Positions 1 to 9,310 of a stretch of 64,000 nt of DNA are shown piece after piece. The translations under genes and the position numbers were made by a program. Below the pieces are notes generated by a model. It saw only the letters and a list, made by a program, of their open reading frames with translations, was not told the origin of the DNA and did no database searches. The stretch is from Vibrio azureus (lineage in GTDB: Bacteria > Pseudomonadota > Gammaproteobacteria > Enterobacterales > Vibrionaceae). The number at the start of each line of letters is the position of its first letter. The first letter of the stretch is position 1. The stretch lies in contig NZ_CP018617.1 of NCBI RefSeq assembly GCF_002849855.1, positions 496,001-560,000 on the forward strand, written 5' to 3'.

Positions 1-140
1 TGCAATTTACTTTAAATCGTATAGTTGCTTCCACAACCAATGATCCAGAACAACACTCTACTGAGACTGAGACTGAGACTGAGACTGAGACTGAGACTGA
101 GACTGAAAACCGTGTAGAGGAGTTGGACCTCGCCGCTTAA
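1..140 (+). CDS. C-terminal end of an unidentified protein with a Glu-Thr repeat tail (5' truncated by window)
   Basis: The open frame starts at base 3 and closes at the TAA at 138-140. The visible residues begin QFTLNRIVASTTNDPE, pass through about seven Glu-Thr dipeptides and end ENRVEELDLAA. The Glu-Thr stretch is encoded by seven exact copies of the hexamer gagact (63-104). A six-base unit keeps the frame, so copy-number change would alter only tail length. A rho-independent terminator follows directly, which supports this being a true gene end. The protein family cannot be told from 45 residues. Confidence 0.75.
   Translation, partial: QFTLNRIVASTTNDPEQHSTETETETETETETETENRVEELDLAA
63..104 (+). 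repeat. Hexanucleotide microsatellite, 7 copies of gagact, in frame
   Basis: Seven perfect tandem copies of a six-base unit, followed by a diverged copy (gaaaac, 105-110). It lies inside the end of a coding frame and encodes (Glu-Thr)n. Slipped-strand mispairing would change tail length without frameshift. Confidence 0.95.
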
Positions 141-145
141 CTGTG

Positions 146-180
146 AAAGCGAGCCATCAAAGCTCGCTTTTATTCTTTTT
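146..180 (+). terminator. Rho-independent terminator
   Basis: Stem aaagcgagc (146-154) pairs with gctcgcttt (162-170) around a seven-base loop and is followed by a T-rich tract. It lies just after the stop codon at 140 and ends the transcript of the Glu-Thr-tailed gene. Confidence 0.9.
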
Positions 181-386
181 ACCTAAGTGAAGACAAAGAC
201 ACTTGTCGTTACTTGGGTACTTTTGAAGTTTTAAAAGCCAAGGCTTAATCTGTTTCATTGATCTTCATATCATGATGGGGTCTGAGCTTATACCTCCAGA
301 TAACATCCAGATTGTCATATTCAACTTATGAGTCGTAATCAATCATTGCTTTACAGCCATAAGATTCTACTTTAAGGATAAACCTA

Positions 387-812
387 ATGCTTGAATCGCA
401 TGAGTTCGAGTTACTTAGATGCATAGGTAATGTCATTTCGTTTTGTGCTTACTTAGGTCTTTTCACACTTCTGTTAGCCGCATTCTTTTATTCATATACA
501 AAGTTTACTCCTCTAGATGAATGGAGTTTAATTAAACAAAATAATGAGGCCGCCGCTATTGCTTTTAGCGGAGCGACACTGGGCTTTGTTATTGCTTTAA
601 CAACGGCTTTTAAAGTGTCGATAAGTATTGTGGATTTTGTCCTGTGGGGCAGTCTTGCCATTTTAGTGCAATGTTTAACGTTCCAGGCAGTGCACCTTAC
701 AATCCCGAACCTGACAGCCGATCTTAAACAGGGATATAAAGCCAAAGCCATTTTTCTGGCTTGTACTTCATTGAGTACTGGGTTGATGAATGCAGCGGCT
801 CTCTTTTATTAA
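387..812 (+). CDS. DUF350 (YjfL-like) inner-membrane protein
   Basis: 141 residues with four hydrophobic segments (about 15-37, 54-75, 82-102, 120-140), so an integral membrane protein. The stretch DEWSLIKQNNEAAAIAFSG followed by a glycine-rich helix matches the DUF350/YjfL signature, in which a charged polar loop precedes a small-residue helix. The family has no settled biochemical role; members often sit beside PspA-type envelope-stress genes, which are not seen here. It stands alone, with a Vibrio palindromic repeat right after the stop. The start is preceded by aaggataaacctaatg, giving a usable ribosome site. Confidence 0.7.
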   Translation: MLESHEFELLRCIGNVISFCAYLGLFTLLLAAFFYSYTKFTPLDEWSLIKQNNEAAAIAFSGATLGFVIALTTAFKVSISIVDFVLWGSLAILVQCLTFQAVHLTIPNLTADLKQGYKAKAIFLACTSLSTGLMNAAALFY

Positions 813-817
813 TGATA

Positions 818-860
818 TATACCCAAGCGGCCTGAAGAGGCCTGAATCAGGTCACTTGAG
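818..860. repeat. Vibrio-type palindromic intergenic repeat (TATACCCAAG family)
   Basis: TATACCCAAG at 818-827 opens an imperfect hairpin: caagcggcctga (824-835) pairs with tcaggtcacttg (847-858), allowing G-T pairs. The same core recurs at about 32847, 35186 and 63160 in this window, always outside genes. It probably also stabilises or ends the 387-812 transcript. Confidence 0.65.
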
Positions 861-861
861 T

Positions 862-1354
862 TTATCTATGAATAATCAATGTGATCTGGCGCATGTTTTT
901 ATCTATGCTTCATGGTCATACCTGAAGAGCTTGACTCCATTTCTTCTGTTTATCTGTGCACTTTTACTAGTGAAATAGAGGTAATAAATCATATTAAGTG
1001 AATATGTCGACTTCGATGTGCATTCTCTTGGTTGATATATAACGTTGATATTATTGTATTTTTAAATATACTTTTATTTGAATTAACGTCTCATAAAGAT
1101 TGGCATGGATACTCTGTCAGTGAGTTCCCAGTACCTAGTACGAGATGTATTCAATCTTGGTTAAACAAACTTTTGTAATTTTAGTGAGGGGTGCATCTGC
1201 CTAGCTTAACTTCGCTACGATTACGCTTTGTGAGCGCTTACCTTGATGGTTTGCGCTCACCTTTTTATGACATACACAGAGATGTGATCTTAATCTTTCT
1301 TATTGTGGTGACACGAGGTGAGCACAGTGTTGAGTCGGAACCACTATTTGTTCA
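862..1354. other. Gene-poor intergenic stretch with one terminator-like hairpin
   Basis: No convincing gene is present; a 62-codon rightward frame at 790-978 overlaps the palindromic repeat and looks accidental. The sequence from about 1020 to 1080 is very AT-rich. A strong hairpin with a T-run on the + strand (1230-1266) has no annotated rightward gene ahead of it, so a short untranslated RNA reading rightward into it is possible but unproven. Confidence 0.5.
1230..1266 (+). terminator. Rho-independent terminator without an upstream gene
   Basis: gtgagcgc (1230-1237) pairs perfectly with gcgctcac (1253-1260) and is followed by cttttt. The T-run exists only on the + strand, so it does not serve the leftward vasH gene that ends at 1355. 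It could end a small RNA or read-through from the DUF350 gene. Confidence 0.7.
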
Positions 1355-2986
1355 CTAGGATGAACTGACCGCTGAAATGTCATACTTCTTCATTTTATGA
1401 TTCAATGTACTTAATGGTAATGCGAGCTGCTCAGCGACCTTTTTGGTGTGCCAATTACAAGCGTTTAAACAATCTAAAATGACGGTACGCTCGTATTGAC
1501 TGACGGCTTCTTTTAAACCTGCTGGCACTTCTTTATTATTGCTAGTACCAGATTGTGTTGATTCAATCGGTTCAGGACTGGGTTTTACCACCGTTTCTAT
1601 TATCGCGGCTTCTGGGACTTGGTCACCAAACTCAATTTGAGTAATTGTCTCAAAGTCAGAAAGTAAAACAGAACGTTCGATAATATTTCTCAATTCACGC
1701 ACATTACCGGGATACGGATAATCAAGCAGCTGCTTTTGTACTCTGGCGCTTAATCCTGGCGGCTCATTTAAACCGAGCTTGTGAGCGGTTTGTTTAACAA
1801 AATGTTGAGCAAGAGGAATAATGTCTGCGGCCCTTGCACGAAGTGGAGGCAAAGTGACAGGGAACACATTCAAACGATAAAATAAATCGGCCCTAAAGCC
1901 ACCGTCTTTAATCTGTTGCATTAGATTACAGTGAGTGGCGGCAATCACACGAACATCAACTTCAATTTCTTTACTCCCACCGATTGGGCGCAACTTACGC
2001 TCTTGTAAAACCCTCAAAAGCTTTGCTTGCAGTAGCATAGGCATGTCCCCAATTTCATCGAGGAAAAGTGTCCCACCATCGGCAGCCTCAAATAACCCAA
2101 CTTTATCTTTATCGGCTCCTGTAAACGAGCCTTTTTTATGTCCAAAGAGCTCTGATTCGAGCAGTTGTTCGGGGATGGCCGCACAGTTTTGGACAACAAG
2201 TGGTTGATCGGCTCGATTCGAGTTCTCATGAATGTATTTAGCGATAACTTCTTTACCAGCACCTGTTTCACCCCGAAGTAACACGTCAACAGGGAGTGAA
2301 AGCACTTTATCCAAACGACTCAGCACATCGAGCATCTCTTTGCTTTCTGCGATTGGGCCTTGATAGGATTGATTCTTTTGTTTCTTAAGCTGAGTATTTT
2401 CACGAAATAGGGCGGTATTGTCTTCACTGAGAGTGCGTATGATCTGACCATATTGTTCTAACCAGATGGCTTGTCTTATGTTACTTGCTGCCATACGACA
2501 AAATTCGGTTAGTGCGGCTTCATTGTCGATCACACTTAAGTCGAGTAATACCAAAAGACCAATGGTTTTGCCATCGTTGTCGATCAGAGGCCAAGCCAAC
2601 AGATTGGTGCTTTGTACGCCCAATATTTGCTCTGTTTGATAGACATCTTCACAATCGTAGCCATTGTATTTATACAATTCGTTGATCAGAACCACTTCGC
2701 CGTTATGTACGGCAAAACTGAATGGGTCTGTCTCACTTGCGGATTCTAATTGCACCGCACTCCATGGATGCTCATAAACGGCTTTGTCATTGCAATGTAC
2801 CGTACTGGGAAGTAATGCTTGACCGGTTTGGTCAAGCACGTAGATGGTTCCATGTTTTGCAAGCGTCATTTGCCTTGCAGCCGTCAGCACAGCATCTAAA
2901 GTCTGTGTCAGTTGGCTGCGATCAGCCAGAGATTGGCTGATCGCAAGTATCGCATTGCTTAGTTCGCTATGATTAGCTGAACGCAT
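1355..2986 (-). CDS. vasH: VasH-like sigma-54-dependent activator of type VI secretion
   Basis: 543 residues in the enhancer-binding-protein order: GAF-type sensor (about 20-180), AAA+ ATPase (about 210-450) and a Fis-type helix-turn-helix (about 503-540). Seen: Walker A GETGAGKE (239-246), Walker B GGTLFLDEIGDM (304-315), FRADLFYRLNVFP sensor region and the sigma-54 contact loop at 286-291. That loop reads GSFTGA instead of the usual GAFTGA. In V. cholerae VasH activates hcp-type operons with RpoN; the -24/-12 element before hcp at 6025 is the obvious target. Its start overlaps the end of clpV by 14 bases, so the two are likely co-translated. Confidence 0.92.
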   Translation of the reverse strand: MRSANHSELSNAILAISQSLADRSQLTQTLDAVLTAARQMTLAKHGTIYVLDQTGQALLPSTVHCNDKAVYEHPWSAVQLESASETDPFSFAVHNGEVVLINELYKYNGYDCEDVYQTEQILGVQSTNLLAWPLIDNDGKTIGLLVLLDLSVIDNEAALTEFCRMAASNIRQAIWLEQYGQIIRTLSEDNTALFRENTQLKKQKNQSYQGPIAESKEMLDVLSRLDKVLSLPVDVLLRGETGAGKEVIAKYIHENSNRADQPLVVQNCAAIPEQLLESELFGHKKGSFTGADKDKVGLFEAADGGTLFLDEIGDMPMLLQAKLLRVLQERKLRPIGGSKEIEVDVRVIAATHCNLMQQIKDGGFRADLFYRLNVFPVTLPPLRARAADIIPLAQHFVKQTAHKLGLNEPPGLSARVQKQLLDYPYPGNVRELRNIIERSVLLSDFETITQIEFGDQVPEAAIIETVVKPSPEPIESTQSGTSNNKEVPAGLKEAVSQYERTVILDCLNACNWHTKKVAEQLALPLSTLNHKMKKYDISAVSSS

Positions 2987-5660
2987 AAGCTAGAGTTCCT
3001 TGCTCATCGACGGATACGGTAATTTGGCTGTGTGCATCATCCTTGTCTTGCACAAGAAGTTGTGTGGATAATTGTGGTAATAGCTGACGGTTAATCACCG
3101 CATCGATATTACGCGCGCCTGTTTCTGCAAGTCGACAGTTACCCAAAACAAATTCAACCAAGCTGTTGTCATAATTAAGCGACAGTTTATGGTGATTGTG
3201 TAGACGTTGTGAGACTTTGTTCAGTTTATGGTGAATAATGTCAGTCATTGCGTCATCTGATAGCGGCAAGAATGGCAAGACGGACATACGAGCCAGTAGA
3301 GCAGGTTTAAAGTGACGATTCAGAGTTGGACGGATGGCTTCTGCGATCGTGTTTGCATCCATTTGCTCCGATTGTTGAGCGAGCGTTTCAATTTCATGAG
3401 TCGCAAGGTTACTGGTCATAATGATCAGGGTGTTTTTGAAGTCAATCGTACGGCCTTCACCATCGTTCAGCGTACCTTTATCGAACACTTGGTAGAATAG
3501 GTTCAACACTTCAGGATCGGCTTTTTCCACTTCGTCAAGTAATACAACGGAGTAAGGACGTTGACGAACGGCTTCTGTCAACATACCGCCTTCACCGTAA
3601 CCCACATAGCCTGGAGGAGAACCAATCAGACGAGAAACGGTATGCTTCTCTTGAAACTCAGACATGTTGATTGTGGTCATAAAGCGTTCACCACCAAACA
3701 TTTGCTCGGCAATAACACGCGCTGTTTCTGTTTTACCTACGCCACTTGGACCGACAAGAAGAAATACACCGGTCGGGGCATCTGGATTAACCAAACCAGC
3801 TTTGGCGGTTTGAATGCCTTCAGCCAATGCATCAATAGCAAACTCTTGTCCTTTAATGTTACTGGTTAGGCTTGCTTTTAAATTCAGCGTGGTTTCTGCT
3901 TCATCTTGAAGAACTTTGCCCATTGGAATGCCTGTCCAATCTGAAATAACGTGGCTCACTTCGTCTGGCCCAACTTCAAAGTGAACCAGAGGGTGATTGC
4001 CTCGGATCGCTGTAAGCTGCTCTTGGCAAGCGGCAATCGCTGCACGAACTGCCTCTTCATCAAGATCGGCATATGGCGAAACTTCTGCCTCTTCATCTTG
4101 CTCCTGTGTTGCTGCCATCTCTTTTTCAGCATCGTTATTTTGATGTTCGGAGACCAGCTCATGAAGGCGAGAACGAAGAGCGATCATGTCTTCAATTTGT
4201 GCTTTCTCTGCTTGCCATTGTTTCTCTTGAACGGTTAGCTCTGCTTTTGTGCGTTCCATCGCAGCTTTCAAATCTGGAATGGTCGCCAAGCTGTGCTTAT
4301 CACCGGTTTGTTGTAGAGCATCACGCTCCAAGGCATCAAGCTCACGTTGTTGGGCTGCCAGCTCTTGTTGCAAGGTCTCAACTGGGGCTGGCATAGCGTT
4401 GAGACTGATGTTTACGCGAGCACAAGCGGTATCAAGGACATCGATAGCTTTGTCCGGTAACTGACGGCCTGAAATATAACGTGCAGCTAAAGATGCTGCC
4501 GCCGTAATCGCATCATCACGTACATAGACATTGTGTGATTTTTCGTAAGCAGGACGAAGACCACGAATAATCAATGCCGCTTGCTCTGGGGATGGTTCAT
4601 CTAATTTAACCAATTGGAAACGACGTGCCAGAGCTGGATCTTTTTCGAAGTACTTTTTGTATTCTGACCATGTTGTGGCGGCAATGGTTTTTACTTCGCC
4701 ACGTGCCAACGCTGGCTTGAGCAAGTTAGCGGCATCGCTACCACCAGCTTGGTTACCACCACCGACTAAGGTATGAGCTTCGTCAATAAATAAGATAACA
4801 GGGGTGGGTGAGTTTTTGACTTCGTCTAAGACAGCATTAAGGCGTTTTTCAAACTCCCCTTTAACGCTTGCTCCTGCTTGTAGCAGGCCCATATCGAGGC
4901 CATAAAGCTCAACACCTTTAAGGCTGTCTGGGACTTCACCTTGAACGATTTTTAATGCAAGCCCTTCAACAACCGCAGTTTTGCCAACGCCGGGTTCACC
5001 GACTGCAATCGGGTTGTTTTTTCGACGACGAGCAAGGATATCCACGATTTGACGAATTTCTTGATCGCGGCAAAATACAGGATCAATTTCACCTTTACGG
5101 GCTTTTCCTGTGAAATCAGTAGTGAACTTGCTTAGAGCGGAACCTTCTTCACGTGCTTTGGTGGTTTCTGTACTTGAAGCTTGTGATTCAATCGATTGGC
5201 TCGTCAATTCTTTGAAATTACGCTTTAGGCTGTCTTGATTGACGCTTTCTAAAATAGAAGCATAACCGTGTTGACCGTAGCGCAGTGGGTTACTGACTAG
5301 TGTAAGCAGCAAAGCGCCTGAGCGAATTTGAGTTTCACCGAGATCAAGAGAAGAGACTAACCAGCTCTCTTGCAGCCATTCGATCAGTAAAGCAGAGAAA
5401 ACAGGTTTACTGCCGTTACCTTTGGCACTGGTATCTAATGTCGAACGAATGGATTGTCTAAATAGATTCTCTGAGCATTCAAAGTGACTTAATAATACGT
5501 CAAAATCACTGTTTGGCCTTTCTAAAAGACTTAATAAGTAGTGTTCGATTTGAACTTCGGTTGCTTTTTCAGAAACCGCCAATGCTGCTGCATCTTCCAA
5601 TGCTACTTTTGTGATTGGGTGCAGGCGCTGTATTAATGAAGATAGGTTGATATTGATCAT
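2973..5660 (-). CDS. clpV: T6SS sheath-recycling AAA+ ATPase ClpV (TssH)
   Basis: 895 residues, the usual length for the Hsp100 ATPase that disassembles contracted TssB/TssC sheaths. It has an N-terminal Clp-N domain (1-160) that binds TssC, a first AAA+ module with GEPGVGKT, a coiled-coil middle rich in Glu and Gln, and a second AAA+ module with GPSGVGKT and a C-terminal ClpB-D2-like domain. It is transcribed away from hcp and followed, with a 14-base overlap, by vasH. The 447-bp gap between clpV and hcp must hold the promoters for both directions. Confidence 0.96.
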   Translation of the reverse strand: MININLSSLIQRLHPITKVALEDAAALAVSEKATEVQIEHYLLSLLERPNSDFDVLLSHFECSENLFRQSIRSTLDTSAKGNGSKPVFSALLIEWLQESWLVSSLDLGETQIRSGALLLTLVSNPLRYGQHGYASILESVNQDSLKRNFKELTSQSIESQASSTETTKAREEGSALSKFTTDFTGKARKGEIDPVFCRDQEIRQIVDILARRRKNNPIAVGEPGVGKTAVVEGLALKIVQGEVPDSLKGVELYGLDMGLLQAGASVKGEFEKRLNAVLDEVKNSPTPVILFIDEAHTLVGGGNQAGGSDAANLLKPALARGEVKTIAATTWSEYKKYFEKDPALARRFQLVKLDEPSPEQAALIIRGLRPAYEKSHNVYVRDDAITAAASLAARYISGRQLPDKAIDVLDTACARVNISLNAMPAPVETLQQELAAQQRELDALERDALQQTGDKHSLATIPDLKAAMERTKAELTVQEKQWQAEKAQIEDMIALRSRLHELVSEHQNNDAEKEMAATQEQDEEAEVSPYADLDEEAVRAAIAACQEQLTAIRGNHPLVHFEVGPDEVSHVISDWTGIPMGKVLQDEAETTLNLKASLTSNIKGQEFAIDALAEGIQTAKAGLVNPDAPTGVFLLVGPSGVGKTETARVIAEQMFGGERFMTTINMSEFQEKHTVSRLIGSPPGYVGYGEGGMLTEAVRQRPYSVVLLDEVEKADPEVLNLFYQVFDKGTLNDGEGRTIDFKNTLIIMTSNLATHEIETLAQQSEQMDANTIAEAIRPTLNRHFKPALLARMSVLPFLPLSDDAMTDIIHHKLNKVSQRLHNHHKLSLNYDNSLVEFVLGNCRLAETGARNIDAVINRQLLPQLSTQLLVQDKDDAHSQITVSVDEQGTLAYAFS

Positions 5661-6107
5661 TGCCGTTTTTATTCACAGTAAGAAAGAGGTGCAACTATTA
5701 TACTAAATCTAGCAATGGAAATTTTATTTTAAGATATTTTCACTACGGTTTTTTAGTGTAAATAAAATACCTATCGGTCTGATTGTTGGTTACATTCTTA
5801 ATATATTTAAAAATACGCTCTTATTTATAGTTAAAATAACCAAAAGGCCAGTTTAAATAACTTTATTTGTTGGCTTTTTTATGGTTATTTTGACTTTATT
5901 AAACCAAATCAATTTATTATTATTTTGTCTAAATATTCGTGATTTTTTCCAATTTTTTGTTGATGAAAAATTAATAAAAAATATATTATCAATGTAAGTT
6001 GTTGTTTTTTAATGAATTAAAAGTTGGCACGGAGATTGTATTATAGTAATCGTCGCGGTGATTAGCGATTTGGTAATTCAACGAAACAGATCAAAAAGGA
6101 AATAGCA
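5661..6107. other. Divergent regulatory region between clpV and hcp
   Basis: 447 bp, strongly AT-rich from 5690 to 6020, as is typical of H-NS-bound regions. It contains the sigma-54 promoter of hcp (6025-6040) and a terminator-like hairpin (aaaaggcca 5842-5850 with tggctttttt 5871-5880). VasH enhancer sites should lie 70-200 bp upstream of the promoter, but no clear inverted repeat was picked out. No ORF. Confidence 0.7.
6025..6040 (+). promoter_or_regulatory. Sigma-54 (RpoN) -24/-12 promoter of hcp
   Basis: TGGCAC (6025-6030), five bases, then TTGTA (6036-6040): a near-perfect match to the -24 GG / -12 element, consensus TGGCAC-N5-TTGCA, with T for the usual C at -12. It lies 68 bases before the hcp start codon. 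Together with a VasH-type activator in the same locus this is the strongest promoter call in the window. Confidence 0.88.
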
Positions 6108-6626
6108 ATGCCAACTCCAGCATATATGTCTATCAATGGCGAGACTCAAGGCCACATCACTAAAGATACTTACACAGCTGATTCTGTAGGTAACACATGG
6201 CAATCTGAGCACGTTGACGAGTTCTTAGTTCAAGAGCTTGATCACGTACTAACAGTTCCACGTGATCCTCAAAGTGGTCAGCCAACTGGTCAACGTGTAC
6301 ACCGTCCAGTTATCGTAACTAAGGTTCAAGACCGTTGTTCTCCACTGCTTTTCAACGCTCTTGTGTCTGGCGAAAAGCTTCCTGAGTGTGTAATCCGCTT
6401 CTACCGTACTTCTGTACAAGGTAAACAAGAGCATTACTACTCAATCAAACTGATCGATGCGCTACTAGTAGACATCCAAACACGCATGAACCACTGTCAA
6501 GATGCATCAACAGCGGACCGCGTAACTGAAGAAGTACTTAAGCTAACTTACCGTGCTATTGAAGTGACTCACGAGAAATGTGGCACAGCAGGTAACGACG
6601 ACTGGCGTGCTCCACGCGAAGCATAA
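6108..6626 (+). CDS. hcp: Hcp, type VI secretion tube protein (TssD)
   Basis: 172 residues, starting MPTPAYMSINGETQG, the typical Hcp N-terminus, and of normal length. Hcp forms hexameric rings that stack into the inner tube expelled from the cell, carrying some effectors in the lumen. The ribosome site aaaaggaa lies 9 bases before the ATG. Codon use is highly biased toward abundant tRNAs, as expected for a major secreted protein. It is the first gene after the sigma-54 promoter. A stem-loop between hcp and vgrG probably sets a higher hcp level than downstream genes. Confidence 0.97.
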   Translation: MPTPAYMSINGETQGHITKDTYTADSVGNTWQSEHVDEFLVQELDHVLTVPRDPQSGQPTGQRVHRPVIVTKVQDRCSPLLFNALVSGEKLPECVIRFYRTSVQGKQEHYYSIKLIDALLVDIQTRMNHCQDASTADRVTEEVLKLTYRAIEVTHEKCGTAGNDDWRAPREA

Positions 6627-6650
6627 TTTGCCTAATCGCGTAATAACTGA

Positions 6651-6670
6651 GGGCCAACATTTGTTGGCCC
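6651..6670 (+). terminator. Hairpin between hcp and vgrG (partial terminator or mRNA stabiliser)
   Basis: gggccaac (6651-6658) pairs perfectly with gttggccc (6663-6670). It is not followed by a proper T-run (taattcgatt), so it more likely protects the hcp 3' end or attenuates transcription than fully stopping it. It sits 24 bases after the hcp stop codon. Confidence 0.65.
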
Positions 6671-6700
6671 TAATTCGATTATTTGTATCAGGTGAAAGGT

Positions 6701-8779
6701 ATGCTAAATAAAGTAGAATTCAAATTTGAAGTGCCTGGCTGTGGGCACGAGTTTCGAGTAGAAGGTTTTCAAGTTAATGAAGAGCTGTCTAAGCCATTCC
6801 ACATCAATCTTTCATTACTTTCACTTGATCCTGATATCTCTTTTGATGAAATCATTCGTAAAGCAGGTGTTTTAACCCTTTATGGGCAAGGTGTTGGCTC
6901 TGCACGTGTATTTAACGGCGTGGTCAACGAGGTACGCTTCTTAGGGACAGGGCGTCGATTTTCTCGCTACCAAGTGGTTCTTGTTCCACAAGCTTGGTTT
7001 TTATCACAACGTCAAGACTGTCGAATCTTCCAACAAAAATCGGCTCAGGACATCATTGCTGAAGTATTAGATGATGGCTCTGTGACGGATTATCGCTTTG
7101 AACTGTCTGGTATATACCCGCCGAAAGACTATGTACTGCAATATCGAGAAACGGACTTACAGTTCGTCCAGCGTATTTTAGCTGAACACGGTATGTGGTA
7201 TTACTTCGATCATTCAGAAGCAAACCACACCATGGTGATCGTGGACAGTAACGATGCGATTGTTCCTTTGGCAAACTCCACTCAAAATGCCTCTTATTCC
7301 GGCCCGATTTGGTATCACTCTGATAGCGGTGGCGCTGCCGACCGAGAACATATTACCGATCTAGAGATAGTGAATCGTGTAAGAACGGGTGAAGTTACTT
7401 ACAGCGATTACAACTACGAAACACCAAAAACACCACAAGAAATGACTCAAGCAGGTCATTTGGATTCCGATCTTAAACTGTTCGACTATCCGGGACGTTA
7501 TTTTGATCCTGCTATGGGTATGGTAAGGACGACCGAGTGGATATCAGAGCATGTGGTGGACAATCAGCAAGTTGAAGCAAGCAGTGATGTGATGCGCTTT
7601 GCTTCAGGTTATAGCTTTGAGATAATGAAGCATCCTCGAGAAGCGATTAACCGTGACTATATTATGCTGTCTGTTGTTCACGTTGGGCAAGATCCACAGG
7701 TTCATGAAGATGAAAACAGCGGTATGCCAACGACTTACTACAACCAATTCAGCTGTATTCCGCGTGATGTAGTCTTCAAAGCACCTAAGATGGCGGCTCC
7801 TGTCGTTGAAGGCCCGCAAACAGCAGTGGTTGTAGGTCCTGCAGGGGAAGAGATCTACACCGATAATTTAGGGCGTATTAAAGTTCAATTCCACTGGGAC
7901 CGCTACGGTAACAATGATGAAAATTCAGGTTGCTGGATCCGAGTCAGTCAGTCTATGGCTGCGCCCAACTGGGGGGCTGTGTACTTACCACGTATCGGTC
8001 ACGAGGTAGTGATTACCTTTTTAGAAGGAGACCCTGATAGACCTTTAGTGACCGGAGCTGTTTATAATGGTTTGCACTTTCCTCCATACGCTTTACCAGA
8101 AAATAAAACTCGTACCACGTTTCGTACCCAAACGCATAAAGGCACGGGATATAATGAACTGAGTTTTGAAGATGAGGCGAATCAGGAAGAGATCTATATT
8201 CATGCTCAAAAAGATATGTCGACAAAGGTCCTGAATAACCGCTACCGAGATATTGGCCAAGATGAATTCCTAAAGGTTGCGCGCAACCAAACTAACGATA
8301 TTTACGGCGATCATAAAGAAATGATCGACGGACATAAAACAACGCAAGTTAACAGCACCTTTACCGAGACAGTAGAACAAGACGTTACCGTAACTTACAA
8401 CGCTAATGAGAAACACTTTGTTAAAAACAACTCGGATTTAGAAATCGGTGATAATCGCACAACCAAGATTGGTAAAAATGATGATCTCGATGTTGGGTTA
8501 AATAGCAATTTAACGGTGGGCGCTTCAAAGAACTCAGATGTTGGGGCTGATGATAACCAAACAGTTGGCGGAAATTTAACGGTTTCAGTGAAAGGAAATA
8601 CTTCCTACAAAGCGGATGGAGCCACGCAAATTATCAGTGGCGATAAGATCGTACTTAAAACAGGGGGATCGTCGTTGGTGATGACCAGTGATGGTTCAAT
8701 TAAGTTGTCAGGCTCGTCGATTACGATTGAGGGCAGTGATAAAGTTGCCATAAAAGGTGGCAAAGTAGCGATAAACTAA
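6701..8779 (+). CDS. vgrG: VgrG spike protein (TssI)
   Basis: About 692 residues from the ATG at 6701, which has aggtgaaaggt just ahead; an in-frame TTG at 6683 is a poorer start. The order is the phage gp27-like barrel domain, the gp5-like OB fold (GRIKVQFHWDRYG near residue 405), and then a repeat-rich beta-helix needle (DNRTTKIGKNDDLDVG and following repeats) ending in AIKGGKVAIN. VgrG trimers cap the Hcp tube and pierce the target. There is no C-terminal effector extension, so effectors must be bound non-covalently, which fits the adaptor-like genes immediately downstream. Confidence 0.96.
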   Translation: MLNKVEFKFEVPGCGHEFRVEGFQVNEELSKPFHINLSLLSLDPDISFDEIIRKAGVLTLYGQGVGSARVFNGVVNEVRFLGTGRRFSRYQVVLVPQAWFLSQRQDCRIFQQKSAQDIIAEVLDDGSVTDYRFELSGIYPPKDYVLQYRETDLQFVQRILAEHGMWYYFDHSEANHTMVIVDSNDAIVPLANSTQNASYSGPIWYHSDSGGAADREHITDLEIVNRVRTGEVTYSDYNYETPKTPQEMTQAGHLDSDLKLFDYPGRYFDPAMGMVRTTEWISEHVVDNQQVEASSDVMRFASGYSFEIMKHPREAINRDYIMLSVVHVGQDPQVHEDENSGMPTTYYNQFSCIPRDVVFKAPKMAAPVVEGPQTAVVVGPAGEEIYTDNLGRIKVQFHWDRYGNNDENSGCWIRVSQSMAAPNWGAVYLPRIGHEVVITFLEGDPDRPLVTGAVYNGLHFPPYALPENKTRTTFRTQTHKGTGYNELSFEDEANQEEIYIHAQKDMSTKVLNNRYRDIGQDEFLKVARNQTNDIYGDHKEMIDGHKTTQVNSTFTETVEQDVTVTYNANEKHFVKNNSDLEIGDNRTTKIGKNDDLDVGLNSNLTVGASKNSDVGADDNQTVGGNLTVSVKGNTSYKADGATQIISGDKIVLKTGGSSLVMTSDGSIKLSGSSITIEGSDKVAIKGGKVAIN

Positions 8780-9264
8780 TGATGGAAAAACAAACTCTTA
8801 CAACAGAGATCATCACACAAGAGCAAGCCGAAGTTTCGGCTTGCTTTTCGCGTTTTGGAAAGATAGTCAGCATCAATCCATCGACTGCCACTGTGCGAGT
8901 TGATTTTGAAGGTAATCCTTTTAAGAAGCCGTTGACTGCAAGACTCGGGCGATTGTACAAGCGTGAAGAATTGCAGATGGCAATCGATAATAATATGCAT
9001 TGTCGAATAGAGTTCTTGGATAATGATATCAGTCTGCCTATGGTGACGGACATTGTATTTTCTATGCTGGATCAGCCAGAGGAATTTGTCATTCGGGCCA
9101 AAAAAATGGTGATTGAGACCGAACAAGAACTGGTTGTTAGAAGCGGAGAAACGGAAACTCGTTACAGTGGCCGAGATGGGCGTGTGACGACAAAAGGCAA
9201 GTACGTGACTTCTCAGGCAGAGAAAGCGCAAAAAATTCAAGGGGGCACGGTTGCAATCAATTAA
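8779..9264 (+). CDS. DUF6484 VgrG-associated protein
   Basis: 161 residues. The central part (VRVDFEGNPFKKPLTARL, then CRIEFLDNDISLPMVTDIV) resembles the DUF6484 domain, an OB-like segment found beside VgrG genes. The C-terminus reads KGKYVTSQAEKAQKIQGGTVAIN in spirit with the end of VgrG, both finishing in VAIN, suggesting a common needle-tip element. Its ATG overlaps the vgrG stop codon (taATG), so translation is coupled. A role in docking cargo on VgrG is inferred from position; no enzyme motif is seen. Confidence 0.7.
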   Translation: MMEKQTLTTEIITQEQAEVSACFSRFGKIVSINPSTATVRVDFEGNPFKKPLTARLGRLYKREELQMAIDNNMHCRIEFLDNDISLPMVTDIVFSMLDQPEEFVIRAKKMVIETEQELVVRSGETETRYSGRDGRVTTKGKYVTSQAEKAQKIQGGTVAIN

Positions 9265-9310
9265 TGCCCAAATAACCAGTGTTATTATTAATGCGGAGCT
9301 TAAATAAGGT

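Noticed and set aside
790..978. 62-codon rightward frame after the DUF350 gene
   Set aside because: It starts inside that gene, runs through a palindromic repeat and has no ribosome site or recognisable product.
3951..4464. Rightward frames opposite clpV
   Set aside because: Lie wholly within clpV, which is conserved and complete.
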